A stretch of DNA of 64,000 nt from Terriglobales bacterium (GTDB lineage: Bacteria; Acidobacteriota; Terriglobia; Terriglobales; Acidobacteriaceae): contig DASRFG010000010.1 in the NCBI GenBank assembly GCA_035651655.1, positions 1-64,000 of the forward strand. The letters run 5' to 3'. The position numbers were made by a program, and so were the translations under genes. Of this stretch, positions 43,657-53,113 are shown in pieces (the first letter of the stretch is position 1; every line of letters starts with the position of its first letter). The notes beneath the pieces were generated by a model that saw only the letters and a program-made list of their open reading frames with translations, was not told the origin of the DNA and did no database searches.

Positions 43657-44583
43657 TCACTTATGCTTAGCGGCAATATCAACGGTCAAAGTGTACTGGT
43701 GCTGCAAAAACACGTATGCAGGAGGAAGCGAGCCCCATTTGTATTCGGGTTTTATTGCAAAGAAACCAAAAATTGGAATTCGCAAGGCCGCATTGAAGTA
43801 ATGACGTGGCTTTGACGATAGATACAGGACCTGCGGTTTGTCCAGTTTTGTGGTAAAAATCTCGTCTCGGAGCGGACCTCTATACTGGTATGAAAGTTCC
43901 AAAGAGCTGCCCTTGATTCCGGTTGAGTTCAGACTGTCACAGTCGTCCCGTGTTCCTGAAGCACTTCTTGAACAATACCAAAACACCGCGTCAACGGAGG
44001 CATACACTCGGCCAATTCGGCCTGACCCTACTTTTTGCAGTCCGTTGCTATAATTTTGCCCATTCTCAAAACCAATCTCAGCTAAAGGTGACAAATTGAC
44101 AAGGCCTGGATGCATCGGTGGCACGTTGGGGAAAATAAATCGCCCAAAGGAGGCAGTGACGAAGTTACGCGTATCGAACTTGCGATCGAATTCACCTCGA
44201 GGATTTGCGACGATCTCAAAGGACGTCGCCTTCAGTCTTTCGAAGCCTTTCGCAGATCGGTTCCGTGTGAGCTGCCGAAAAAGCCCGACTTCACCCCCGA
44301 GATTGACCTTGTCCGGACTCGCTCGGGTACCCTTATTTGTCACGAACTCCAGCAGCGGTCGGGCTTGAAAGTACCACTTACTGTCAGGTGGACCGATGTG
44401 ATGTTTGAACGTTCGATACGCATACTTCAGATCGAAGGCATATATCGTTTGGGCATTCTGCGCGCCTACTAGGCTGGCACTCGCATAAATTTCAGCATCA
44501 GATCGGCTTGTTGCCTTCTGTAGGCTCTCCCCGAACGAGGCAACCGACAAGAAGATCGCGATAACCAGATAGATCAATTTCAC
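43657..44583 (-). CDS. Exported beta-rich (outer-membrane-like) hypothetical protein
   Basis: The 308-aa protein starts at a GTG (44583) with AGAGAAG upstream, and has a signal peptide (KLIYLVIAIFLSVASFGESLQ, split after FG). The mature part alternates strands and turns like a small outer-membrane barrel: ASASLVGAQNAQTIYAFDLK, YFQARPLLEFVTNKGT, SGRIGRVYASVDAVFWYC and ALRIPIFGFFAIKPEYKWG. No family recognised. The GTG overlaps the stop of the 99-aa gene upstream (GTGA). Confidence 0.6.
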   Translation of the reverse strand: MKLIYLVIAIFLSVASFGESLQKATSRSDAEIYASASLVGAQNAQTIYAFDLKYAYRTFKHHIGPPDSKWYFQARPLLEFVTNKGTRASPDKVNLGGEVGLFRQLTRNRSAKGFERLKATSFEIVANPRGEFDRKFDTRNFVTASFGRFIFPNVPPMHPGLVNLSPLAEIGFENGQNYSNGLQKVGSGRIGRVYASVDAVFWYCSRSASGTRDDCDSLNSTGIKGSSLELSYQYRGPLRDEIFTTKLDKPQVLYLSSKPRHYFNAALRIPIFGFFAIKPEYKWGSLPPAYVFLQHQYTLTVDIAAKHK

Positions 44584-44879
44584 TTCTCTTTCCCCGGCTC
44601 GAAATGGGCGTGCTGCTGAACATGTGACTTTACGGTACTCACTGTCGTGCCAGCATCGTTGGGAATTCCCGCGACGTCTTGCATAATGTAATGCCTGTCC
44701 CGACACGCAATATCAACAGCGGGCTGGAAGGCATCCCGTTTCTTGTCGGTATTGAGGCCGGCTTTCTGCAAGGTTCGAGTATCAGGATGTGGTCCTTCAA
44801 AGCCGCCAGCCTGGAATATCGCCTCCTGCACAATTGCATTCGAAGTTTCGATTGTCGGGGGGGCGCCTTTGCTCGGCAT
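44580..44879 (-). CDS. Hypothetical protein coupled to the exported gene
   Basis: The 99-aa product is polar with no recognised domain. It contains QEAIFQAGGFEGPHPDTRTL and ends HAHFEPGKEK. Its stop codon overlaps the GTG start of the downstream exported gene (shared GTGA), which argues that both are real and co-translated. Confidence 0.5.
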   Translation of the reverse strand: MPSKGAPPTIETSNAIVQEAIFQAGGFEGPHPDTRTLQKAGLNTDKKRDAFQPAVDIACRDRHYIMQDVAGIPNDAGTTVSTVKSHVQQHAHFEPGKEK

Positions 44880-45299
44880 CTCGCCTCCTTCGGCGCGTTA
44901 AACTCGCACTAATGGTCCCCACCGCTTGTTTGAGGTGATGATGTGTCTCCTTTGTGGATTCCAACAAGGACACAAATACCGATAATCGACATTGCAGTTA
45001 GACATGGTCGCTACCTTAGTTCGACATTGTGTTACAACTTAGAACAGTAACAACAGTTCTCGATTTGTAAACTGCCCAATCGGCTTTGTTACAAAATCCG
45101 AACGGATCAAAGTTTTGTGCTTGACTTCTACAAAAACAGAGAGAAAATGCGCGCCACAGATTGGGGCCTCGACGGTCATTGACCGGTTCTCGGAAGTGTG
45201 TCTGCTGGGCCATCGGCTGAGTGGCTGTAGCGCCACAGCCTTCGCACTAGCGAAACAAGCGAGTGCCGGTGGATGAGCGTTATCGTTGCGAGGAGGAGC
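44880..45299. other. Intergenic region before the oxidase operon
   Basis: No gene supported. AT-rich at 45000-45130. The promoter of the cytochrome/LodA/LodB operon should be in the last 100 bp. Confidence 0.4.
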
Positions 45300-46739
45300 A
45301 TGAAGGCGAGCAAGCTCCAGGGCAAATTCGGTTTAATCGTCGTTGTGGCGTTGCTGGCGGTTGTCAGTGCATTCGTCGCTCAGTCGCCTGTCGCGAACGG
45401 ACAGGAGGGCACCCCGCGTACCACTCCCGCGCCGAACGAGGAGGCCGAGTTCGCGAACGCCTATTGCAAGACAAATGTGAAGACTGCGATTCCGTCGGGT
45501 AGCGAGCCAGAAGCCCGCAGATACTACCAGGACCTCGCTTCGAAGATCGGCTTTCAGGTCCAGGATCCCCGCGCCAATGAGCCCGGACCTACGACAACGC
45601 TCGTGGATGTGGCGGTTTACTTGGGCTACACCCCGAAGCCTCCCGCTCCGCCGCTCACAGCCAAGGATCTTGAGGGTGGGTCCCCGTCGGAACTGATGGA
45701 TCCTGCCGCGCTCGGGAGCCGTCTGGGCGGCATCTCACTCTCCGCCGGTGACGTCTTGGTCGCACGGTTCTTCGCCCCGAAGATTTCCGATCTGAGCCAA
45801 CCCTCGATTACGAAGGCCGGCTGGCGCAAACTGTTGCGGTTACGCGCCCAACCGGGCTCTGCCGCCGCCGCGCATGGAATTCAGTATGGGATAATGCTGT
45901 TCAATTTCTTCGCACCGATCGAGCAGCTCGACCCCTTCACTGGAAATGATTCCGTAAATACGCAAACAATCCTTGTGGGGAACGACTCCCGCAAGTCTCT
46001 CTATTGGATCGATTTTGGAAAAACGAGCGAGGGGGCCAAGCTGAGTCACCAACTCAATGCATTTTTCGATGCAGGGCACATCCCGGCCTCGGCGACGGCA
46101 CAGAATGGCGGGGTCGCGGGGTACTTTGTACCGTGTTCCTGCATCTCGTGCCATGGAGGACTACGGCTGGATTTTACGACTACCCCGCCAGCACCTGACA
46201 ATCATTTTCGTGCGCCACTCCTCGACTACCTCGATACGGACCATTGGCAGGACCGAACGGTGAAAGGCGACGACTTCACAGCACTGAAGGCACCCGTGCT
46301 CTTCGATGCGGGGACCTTTGGAGTCATTCTGCTGATAAACGAAGAAATCCAACGACAGAACGCGGCAGCGCAGCCCGACAGTGTGCTGCGGAGAGCTGCG
46401 GAGCACTGGCTTGCGTGGCACCTTCAGCAAGGCGCAGGGGCCGAGCCTCTGTTCGGCCGGGCTCTTCGCACCTCCGCCAACTCACCCGTCTGGAATCCAA
46501 GCGACCCGACTGACGCTGAATTGCTTCCGAAGTTCAACAGATTCTGCTTTCGGTGCCATGGCTCGGTGAAATTCGACGTGCTTGATAAAGAGATGGTGCT
46601 CGCGCTTAGGTCAAAATTGAACGCGGCGTTATACCCAAAGGATCAGATTTCTGATCCCCGATCCGCGATGCCCCCCGATAGAGACCTTCCGCCTGATGAT
46701 CTAAAGAAGCTCCGCGATCTGATCCTCAGGTTGAAGTAG
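45300..46739 (+). CDS. Exported di-haem c-type cytochrome
   Basis: The 479-aa protein starts at an ATG with AGGAGGAG just before it. It has a signal peptide (LIVVVALLAVVSAFVAQSPV, residues about 12-31). Two haem-binding CxxCH motifs are present: CISCHG (Cys281-His285) and CFRCHG (Cys416-His420). The rest is not recognised beyond a periplasmic fold. As first gene of the operon with LodA- and LodB-like genes 20 bp further on, it is a plausible electron acceptor for the oxidase, which would make that enzyme a dehydrogenase in practice; this is inference. Confidence 0.8.
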   Translation: MKASKLQGKFGLIVVVALLAVVSAFVAQSPVANGQEGTPRTTPAPNEEAEFANAYCKTNVKTAIPSGSEPEARRYYQDLASKIGFQVQDPRANEPGPTTTLVDVAVYLGYTPKPPAPPLTAKDLEGGSPSELMDPAALGSRLGGISLSAGDVLVARFFAPKISDLSQPSITKAGWRKLLRLRAQPGSAAAAHGIQYGIMLFNFFAPIEQLDPFTGNDSVNTQTILVGNDSRKSLYWIDFGKTSEGAKLSHQLNAFFDAGHIPASATAQNGGVAGYFVPCSCISCHGGLRLDFTTTPPAPDNHFRAPLLDYLDTDHWQDRTVKGDDFTALKAPVLFDAGTFGVILLINEEIQRQNAAAQPDSVLRRAAEHWLAWHLQQGAGAEPLFGRALRTSANSPVWNPSDPTDAELLPKFNRFCFRCHGSVKFDVLDKEMVLALRSKLNAALYPKDQISDPRSAMPPDRDLPPDDLKKLRDLILRLK

Positions 46740-46759
46740 TCGAATAGGAGAGCCAACTG

Positions 46760-48553
46760 ATGCCATCCACGTTCAGAATTCATCCGGCGCTCGGCATCGC
46801 TCGTGTCGGCGATGCTGACGGACCAGGGTTCATCGGACCGGAACAGCCTGACATGCCCGCCAACTGGAACTTAGACACGGGAGGATTTGGGAACTTTAAG
46901 GTTGCGGGTCGCATCAGGCGCCAGGGAGTGCGTTTTCGAGTCTTCGAATTTGCTGCGGACGGGTCGCTGGTCGGGGAGGCTCTGCCCGGTCAAGGCGCTG
47001 TAGTAGCTATCGAGTGGACAGTCCATGTCGCAAACCGCAAGGCGTCGTTTTTCAAATTTGACGGCCCTAGGGGAGAGAACGGCGACTTTAGCAAAAACGG
47101 CGCGCGTAACGATGACGTAATCGGAAACGATGCCCGATCACAACTCGACATCGATCCGGGTCCCAAGGCGGTGTCAGGCCAATCGGCGACCCCTATTATC
47201 CTCGCGAACCCGAATCCCAAGACGAACCAAACGATCAAGGACTTGGGCGACATCAGCACTGACGACGCCGGACGCCTGATCTTCTTCGGGGGTCATGGGA
47301 AGACCCTCCAACTCTCCAACGCAGCCGAGATCCAAAACTACGTTAACAATGACGGATGGTTCGACGATGTCAGCGATGGGCCGGTCTCCGCTGTCATAGT
47401 CTTGAAAGACGGCAACCGAGTGGAGGCGATCGGGGCTTGGGTTACAGTCGCTCCACCGGACTTCGCCCCTGCGGTTGGAAACGTAGTGTCCCTATATGAC
47501 ACCATCTGGGACGTATTGGTTCGGAATCCAACGATCCCGATCCCGAATCTAGCGATGTTCCGACCCGGGGGCACGCTGGCCCGCCTCCAGGAGCAGCGCG
47601 ATGACTGGAATCCTGCGGCGAATCGATTCAAGTCCTACCAGCCCTCCTATGTCAATGACATCGCAGATGTGCTTCAGCGCGCGTTTAGTGCGACATTTCT
47701 GCACGATCCACCCGACCTGAAGAGCCCTTTCCATAACACGATCGCTCCTCATGTCTGGGCTGAGCTCGGGGACCCCGATACCGTGAAGGATATCCTTCGA
47801 ACAGACGTGTTCAAAAAGATGAGGGACCCCGACTCCACTAGCCCGGCGGACTGCAGCCAAATGCCAAGAGGTCTCGGGGACGAGTACTGCGACGAAAGTG
47901 AACACCCGGAGGCCGGTTCCGCCGAGCGGACGAATCCTAAACGCTTCTTTTCTCTAACGCGTACCCAGTACGCGATGTTCGCCCAGTGGGCCGCTCGCAA
48001 GTTCAAGCCGGACGGCACTTCGCCCCCTTCCATCCCAACAGCACCACCCGCGATCACGCCAGACGGTCTAGATCGGGCGGCACTGGAGAACGGTGTCGGG
48101 GGCCCATTTTTCCCGGGTATCGAAGTCAGTTGGATTATTCGAAATCCAACGATCTACATAGAGGCATTTCGTTTTCAGCTAGGTAAGAAAATCGCGGCTG
48201 GAGATGAGAGCGTCGGAATTCCAGATGTAACCGTGCGCCCCGGCTTTCTCACACAGCATATGGCTCTTCCATGGCAGGCGGACTTTCGTGACTGCAAGAG
48301 GGAGCCTCTTACTAACCCTGCTACAGGCGCGCTTACCTTTGCGATGTGGTGGACGGGGCAGCGCCCGGACGACGTCTTCCCCGAGGCAACTCCAGACGAA
48401 CAAGTGCCATGGACACGGCCCCCCGACTTCAATGCGTTGGACGGCGACCCGGCGCGCTTCAAGGAAATGGTAGCCGGTTGGGCCAAGTTGGGGTTCGTGG
48501 CTCGGCAAGGTCTGAACCGCAAGAAACCGTGGCTAGAGACAGAACGATCGTGA
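46760..48553 (+). CDS. LodA/GoxA-family quinoprotein amino-acid oxidase
   Basis: The 597-aa protein matches the LodA/GoxA family of cysteine-tryptophylquinone enzymes that oxidise free amino acids (lysine, glycine). Family features are the start FRIHPALGIARVGDADG, GRLIFFGGHGKTL, and the quinone region LPWQADFRDCKRE (Cys512) with FAMWWTGQRPDDVF (Trp530). Cys and Trp would form the cofactor. Only 18 residues separate them, against 65 in LodA. A ribosome-binding site (AGGAGA) precedes the ATG. No signal peptide, as in LodA. Substrate is unknown. Confidence 0.85.
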   Translation: MPSTFRIHPALGIARVGDADGPGFIGPEQPDMPANWNLDTGGFGNFKVAGRIRRQGVRFRVFEFAADGSLVGEALPGQGAVVAIEWTVHVANRKASFFKFDGPRGENGDFSKNGARNDDVIGNDARSQLDIDPGPKAVSGQSATPIILANPNPKTNQTIKDLGDISTDDAGRLIFFGGHGKTLQLSNAAEIQNYVNNDGWFDDVSDGPVSAVIVLKDGNRVEAIGAWVTVAPPDFAPAVGNVVSLYDTIWDVLVRNPTIPIPNLAMFRPGGTLARLQEQRDDWNPAANRFKSYQPSYVNDIADVLQRAFSATFLHDPPDLKSPFHNTIAPHVWAELGDPDTVKDILRTDVFKKMRDPDSTSPADCSQMPRGLGDEYCDESEHPEAGSAERTNPKRFFSLTRTQYAMFAQWAARKFKPDGTSPPSIPTAPPAITPDGLDRAALENGVGGPFFPGIEVSWIIRNPTIYIEAFRFQLGKKIAAGDESVGIPDVTVRPGFLTQHMALPWQADFRDCKREPLTNPATGALTFAMWWTGQRPDDVFPEATPDEQVPWTRPPDFNALDGDPARFKEMVAGWAKLGFVARQGLNRKKPWLETERS

Positions 48554-49614
48554 GTAAGGCGCCTGCGGTGGCGGTATTTGGTGCAGGCCCAGCCGGGACT
48601 ATGGCCGCTCTGCAGCTCGCCCGGGCAGGACTCAACGTCCAGATCATCGCCCGCCAACTGCAACGGCGCTGCGGTTTTGCCGAGACGCTCTCGCCCGAAG
48701 GGCGGAGCGCACTCGCACTTGCTGGGCTCTGGGGTCGGCTCCCGAGGGGCGTTGCCGTCCCGTGTCCAGTTGTCGTTAGCGCATGGGAGCGGCCAGAGCC
48801 ATCATACCGATCCTTCATCACCAATCCGTATGGTTGCGCCTGGCATGTCGACCGCCCCCGATTCGACAGCTGGCTTCTATCGGAAGCGGAAATAGCCGGC
48901 GTAACCCTGGTGACGGGTACTGTAATTGGCATTCGACGTACCAACGGTCACTGGGCATTCGATGTCCGCCATACAGATGGTAAAGCATGGGCTGCGAATG
49001 CGGATTTCTTGGTCGTAGCTACGGGACGGTACGGTCCCGCCGTGAGACTGGGAAACCGTGAGCGGATTGATGCGCTTTGCTTAATCGGCGGCTTGTCCGA
49101 ACCCATGGCGGATGCTGGAAACGCGCTCCTTATAGAAGCAGCGGCGGACGGATGGTGGTACTCGGCACCGGTACCCGGTGGTCGAATGTTCGCCGGTTGG
49201 ATGATGGATGCAAATCTCATGGCAGGCAAGCGATATGGCGAGGCTATGGAGGCCGCCTTCTCTCGCGCGCCACTCACTCGAGCGAGATTGGCGAATCCAC
49301 CCGAGGCGTGTTGTGTCGGAGTGGCGAGCTCGGCCATGAGGCCCTGCGCTGGTAAGGGCTGGATAGCCGTCGGCGACGCCGCGCTAGCCCGTGATCCCCT
49401 TTCAGGGGAGGGGCTGGCCTATGCGCTCCGCTCGGCGCGGGAAAGTGCAGAGACCATCCTCAGCGCGCTAGAAGGGGATCCGTCTGCTTGGCAGGCGGCG
49501 TCGATCCGAGGAGCCGCAGCTGTTGCTCAGTATCGGAACCAGAAGGCCTTCGCGTACCGAGCGGCCCAACATCGGTGGCCAAGGGAGCGGTTTTGGGCTC
49601 GTAGGCTAAGCTAA
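48550..49614 (+). CDS. LodB-like FAD-dependent oxidoreductase (CTQ biogenesis)
   Basis: The 354-aa protein starts at GTG 48550, overlapping the LodA-like stop by 4 bp (GTGA). It has an N-terminal Rossmann motif AVFGAGPAGTMAALQLARAG and a second FAD motif GWIAVGDAALARDPLSGEGL, the pattern of the flavoprotein monooxygenase / tryptophan-halogenase group to which LodB belongs. LodB is needed to hydroxylate the tryptophan during tryptophylquinone formation in LodA. Coupling to the oxidase gene supports that role. Confidence 0.85.
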   Translation: MSKAPAVAVFGAGPAGTMAALQLARAGLNVQIIARQLQRRCGFAETLSPEGRSALALAGLWGRLPRGVAVPCPVVVSAWERPEPSYRSFITNPYGCAWHVDRPRFDSWLLSEAEIAGVTLVTGTVIGIRRTNGHWAFDVRHTDGKAWAANADFLVVATGRYGPAVRLGNRERIDALCLIGGLSEPMADAGNALLIEAAADGWWYSAPVPGGRMFAGWMMDANLMAGKRYGEAMEAAFSRAPLTRARLANPPEACCVGVASSAMRPCAGKGWIAVGDAALARDPLSGEGLAYALRSARESAETILSALEGDPSAWQAASIRGAAAVAQYRNQKAFAYRAAQHRWPRERFWARRLS

Positions 49615-50150
49615 TTTAAACCTCGCCCCGTTTCGTACAGTCTGTCCTTTTGACTCCGGGAATGCGAAATCGAGTAGATGCACGTTTCCAATCAAGGAAC
49701 GGCTCCTTCGATTGCCCCAGTTCGACTGCCACGCTTCGATGAACTTAACCGGGTTGTAACCAGACTTCGTAAGATGGCGAACTTGCTTGGGCACTGGCGA
49801 AGCCGTGCTTGCGACAATCTCTATATGGGTAAGCCTTGCTACAGTTCAGAACTCGTGTCAACTTTGTCTTGAGATGACTCTTCTGACTGGCATCTACCTT
49901 CGTCTCCACATCGGACAGTTGGGGTCTGGCTACGGCATCTCAAACATTTTGCGGAACGTCGTGAAAAATCACGTGTCTTATAACAACAGTGGCAAGATCA
50001 TCTTGTGTGATCACACTCAGGGTTCTCTTTTCCGGGGTATGGGCTGTGACGGCGTCTGCCAACAACGCCCTCCAAGTCGCGCTCGCAGACCAGATTGAAA
50101 AGCCGCTATCCCTCTAATGAAACATTGGTCGGATGGCTCCCGGTGAAGTT
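49615..50150. other. Intergenic region after the oxidase operon
   Basis: No gene called. A minus-strand frame (49606-49794, 62 codons) has coding-like composition (SGYNPVKFIEAWQSNWGNRR), but no homology or start could be supported. No strong terminator hairpin seen. Confidence 0.4.
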
Positions 50151-50507
50151 TCAACGTGTCATCGTCCTTACCCTTAATTTGGGCGTATTCTGAAAGTCTC
50201 TGGGCAGAATAAACCTGACAATCTCTTTTGTCTGTTCATTCTTGTATTGACCGCTAGCGAGCATCGCAGTAAGTTCGGGCCCGATAGGATCATCCTCCGA
50301 CCGGTAAACTCCCATAATCGTTGAAAGAGCCCAATTTTTAAGAGCGAGAAGTCTTTCTTCTTTATCGCTTATAGAACGCAAGTGGTCGGGCTTGTCAAAA
50401 CATCCGGACACAATTTGTCCGTCCTGGTATCCGCATACTGCCAACTGGTCATCATTGCATGTAACGCTTCCGCCTGGTGGGTCGGGACATTTGCAGACAT
50501 TGCTCAT
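50151..50507 (-). CDS. Hypothetical Cys-rich protein
   Basis: The 118-aa product begins with cysteines (MSNVCKCPDPPGGSVTC, then VCGYQDGQIVSGC) that could bind zinc. A helical middle (LLALKNWALSTIMGVYR) and a basic end follow. Family unknown. A good leader (GAGGGCACTATG) precedes the ATG. It follows the membrane-protein gene by 10 bp, so the pair is probably one operon. Confidence 0.55.
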   Translation of the reverse strand: MSNVCKCPDPPGGSVTCNDDQLAVCGYQDGQIVSGCFDKPDHLRSISDKEERLLALKNWALSTIMGVYRSEDDPIGPELTAMLASGQYKNEQTKEIVRFILPRDFQNTPKLRVRTMTR

Positions 50508-50517
50508 AGTGCCCTCC

Positions 50518-51060
50518 TCATCGAACTGTGAGACGATACACCGCGCCCTCGCGAGTCACGTCATACGGACGAACCGCGTCTGGTGTGACCGTCATCAACC
50601 GCAACTGGCCAATGGCGTCGCTTAGTGACTCTGATGAGATTTGTCTTCTCTGTATCAGAGCACTCATCTCCTGAGCTGTGAATCCCCGCCATTCGCTAAC
50701 GCCGTGTCTGGTTTGGGCCATACGATCCACGGTGTCTCGAAATGTCCATCCATTGGGGATGCTGAATTCGAATCCATCATCGAGCTTAAATACTCGGGGA
50801 TAGAAAAACCAAACGACTAGAAAGAGTGCACATCCTGCCGTGCCGGATATGCCAAAGGTCGTGGTCCCAGCCGTCTTATGCATTTCGAAAAGTGCACCAC
50901 CGGTCAGGAACCCACCGCTGAATCCAGCGCATAATGATGACAACAGTTTCAAGGTGCCACGCTGGTCATCTGTCAACCTGGGCGCGAAGAAGAAGGAGCA
51001 GATCAAGAAGATGACCAGCAGGGCGAGAAAGCTGAAGCCTATCCAAAGCGGCGTTGTCAT
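50518..51060 (-). CDS. Hypothetical three-TM protein
   Basis: The 180-aa protein has helices at about residues 7-27, 42-60 and 70-90 (SGTAGCALFLVVWFFYPRVF). A cytoplasmic tail (about 95-180) follows with FTAQEMSALIQRRQISSESL and DVTREGAVYRLTV. The tail may be a small effector or regulator domain, but it is not recognised. Upstream member of the two-gene unit with the Cys-rich gene. Confidence 0.5.
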   Translation of the reverse strand: MTTPLWIGFSFLALLVIFLICSFFFAPRLTDDQRGTLKLLSSLCAGFSGGFLTGGALFEMHKTAGTTTFGISGTAGCALFLVVWFFYPRVFKLDDGFEFSIPNGWTFRDTVDRMAQTRHGVSEWRGFTAQEMSALIQRRQISSESLSDAIGQLRLMTVTPDAVRPYDVTREGAVYRLTVR

Positions 51061-51465
51061 ATTTCGCCTCGGGCTACAAGATCACGACCCAAAGTACCGG
51101 CTCCGCTGTTTGGACTCATACAGCGCCTCCGTGAATTGCGAAAATGTAGCAATATTTACACTCCGGCTGCGTTAAATTCAAGCGAGATGTCAACCCTGTT
51201 TCAAAATCCGGAATACCGACTCCTACAATCTGAAAATTGGTTGTGAGGTGTACGATTCGTCCCCTTCGTGGAGGTTCAAATGTCGCTGACTGGCGCTTGT
51301 ATGACCGAGCTGAACTCAATCGTGCTGCTCGCCGACGCGAGCGGTGCCTGAGCAGAAAGTATCGGTCGAGCGTTAGAGCGGAAAGCAGATGCTAGCTCTT
51401 GCTGTCTATTTCGAGATCGAGATTTTGTGGGACTTTGAAGGGACAAGACGCGTGTGAGCGCCCCG
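51061..51465. other. Intergenic region
   Basis: No gene supported. It holds the promoter of the 180-aa membrane gene (minus) and the downstream side of the phosphoesterase gene. No convincing hairpin was found. Confidence 0.4.
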
Positions 51466-52827
51466 TCAGAGGCGCCCGGCCTTTTTGTGCAGAAAAAAAC
51501 GTTCAAATCTCTCGGCGGCAGTCGCAAACTGTGCAGCTGGTCCCTCCAAAACATGGAGCGCGCGCCGCGCGACATCTTCGAGAGGCTCAACCTTAGCAAG
51601 TTCTTGTTCGAGGAAGTGGCTGAAAGACACTAGGGCTTTTTGATGCTCATTAACCCGCTTACTTGGATTCGCGATTGGCGCGGGCATAGTGCCCTCGTCA
51701 ATGTGCTCAGGCGTATTAGTCCGGGGAGCTTGCAGTTTGGTCAGATCCGAACCGAATGAGGCGGCTTTTGCAGTCCTGTTACCCAGCGGACCTAAACCCC
51801 ATTTGTCGGAAACATACTTGAGCAAGCTCGTGTGATCAAAAATCGTTGGTATGACTCCTGGTTGAACCCAGGGTGAGACGAGAAGCGCGGGAACGCGCAC
51901 TCCAAGCTGATTGAAAGCGTATTCGAATATCTTGTCATCTGGGGGCTCAGCGGCAGGAGGGGTCAGATGATCGTAAAATCCACCGTGTTCATCGTACACA
52001 AATAAGAAGAGCGAACTGTTCCATAAATCTTTATTAGCGCGCAACGCATTATAAACCTGTGCCAGCAGCCGTTCTCCGGCCATGACGTCCGAGGGAGGAT
52101 GTTGGTCATTTTGCTCAGCGCCTTTGTATGCTGGCTCGATAAAACTGAACTGAGGGAATTCTTTGGCGGCGCCCGTGACATCGCTAAAGAATGTATCCAT
52201 GGAATGATAGTGGAGTGCATGCTTCAACTGGTGGATCATCACGAGAGACTGCGGAAGCCCATGGTGATAAATCTTCCAGGAAATGCCTTTCATTGATAGA
52301 TGATCGTAGACCGTCGTTTGGTCATAACAGTGCCAGTTTTTGTCGAAAACGCCGGACGGCATCTTGACGTGTCCATTCGAAGTACCGCTGTGAACAAAGA
52401 ACCGGTTTGGCCACGTAGGTCCTGGTAATGAAGAGAACCAATGATCGCAAATGGCGAAATGTTCGGCGAGCGTGTGGAGAACAGGCAAGAATCCGCGGCG
52501 GTAAATACCCATTACTTCTGCCTTCCGCTCTAACGGTACATGCGGATATGACTGTACGTAATCGGACACGTACCCGTATTTCGGATTGAGTTGCCTCAGC
52601 ACGTTTACGTGCTCGTGCACGGGGTCAGGATCTGTCGTACGTTCGTTGGTGTGTAGCTGCGCTATTTCGTGGGTAGTATCTGGATAGTCGGTGGCTGTGT
52701 AGAGGGTGGGGCCGCTGATATCGACGCCTTCTAATTCGGGATAGACCTCCTTCATGCAGCCGAGCATCTGATCGAACGAGTGGTTCTCAAGCATTAAGAC
52801 AATGACATGTTGAATCGGATCTTCCAT
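51466..52827 (-). CDS. Phospholipase C / acid phosphatase-type phosphoesterase
   Basis: The 453-aa enzyme belongs to the phosphoesterase superfamily of bacterial phospholipase C (PLC) and AcpA. It shows the nucleophile region VIVLMLENHSFDQMLGC (residues 8-24), HFAICDHWFSSLPGPTWPNR (metal site), and LFLFVYDEHGGFYDHLTPPA. Late VRVPALLVSPWVQPG and IFDHTSLLKYV are also typical. It has no clear signal peptide, although most relatives are exported by Tat. It would cleave phosphodiester or phosphate ester bonds; substrate not known. A truncated paralogue lies nearby at 53634. Confidence 0.88.
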   Translation of the reverse strand: MEDPIQHVIVLMLENHSFDQMLGCMKEVYPELEGVDISGPTLYTATDYPDTTHEIAQLHTNERTTDPDPVHEHVNVLRQLNPKYGYVSDYVQSYPHVPLERKAEVMGIYRRGFLPVLHTLAEHFAICDHWFSSLPGPTWPNRFFVHSGTSNGHVKMPSGVFDKNWHCYDQTTVYDHLSMKGISWKIYHHGLPQSLVMIHQLKHALHYHSMDTFFSDVTGAAKEFPQFSFIEPAYKGAEQNDQHPPSDVMAGERLLAQVYNALRANKDLWNSSLFLFVYDEHGGFYDHLTPPAAEPPDDKIFEYAFNQLGVRVPALLVSPWVQPGVIPTIFDHTSLLKYVSDKWGLGPLGNRTAKAASFGSDLTKLQAPRTNTPEHIDEGTMPAPIANPSKRVNEHQKALVSFSHFLEQELAKVEPLEDVARRALHVLEGPAAQFATAAERFERFFLHKKAGRL

Positions 52828-53057
52828 CGACTGCTCTCCTTTACACGGTTGTTAGGATACATATGAACGAAAGCGACCGGAAGCGATTTTCCGACATCAG
52901 AACGACGTGCAGGGGCAAGGACAGATTCACGGGCCGCGCAGTTCCCGTTCGAGCAAGCCGCAAACTGCTGCCCAAGCTTTAGGAAAGCCCTGGGTTCCCT
53001 TGCAGTGTGCTGGAGAGCTAAGACTTGTTGTTTCTCTCTTCGTTCAAGACATTGGCC

Positions 53058-53090
53058 ATGCCCACGGAGGCTACAAGCCTCCGCGGGCAT
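53058..53090. repeat. 15-bp inverted repeat (hairpin)
   Basis: ATGCCCACGGAGGCT and AGCCTCCGCGGGCAT pair with one mismatch over a 3-nt loop (ACA). No T-run follows on either strand, so it is not a typical intrinsic terminator. It lies just before the repeats at 53114-53160. Confidence 0.85.
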
Positions 53091-53113
53091 CAATGTCCCG
53101 GACGCTATCTTCG

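Noticed and set aside
49606-49794. 62-codon minus-strand frame after LodB
   Set aside because: Protein-like composition but overlaps the LodB stop and lacks a start signal or homology that I could recognise.
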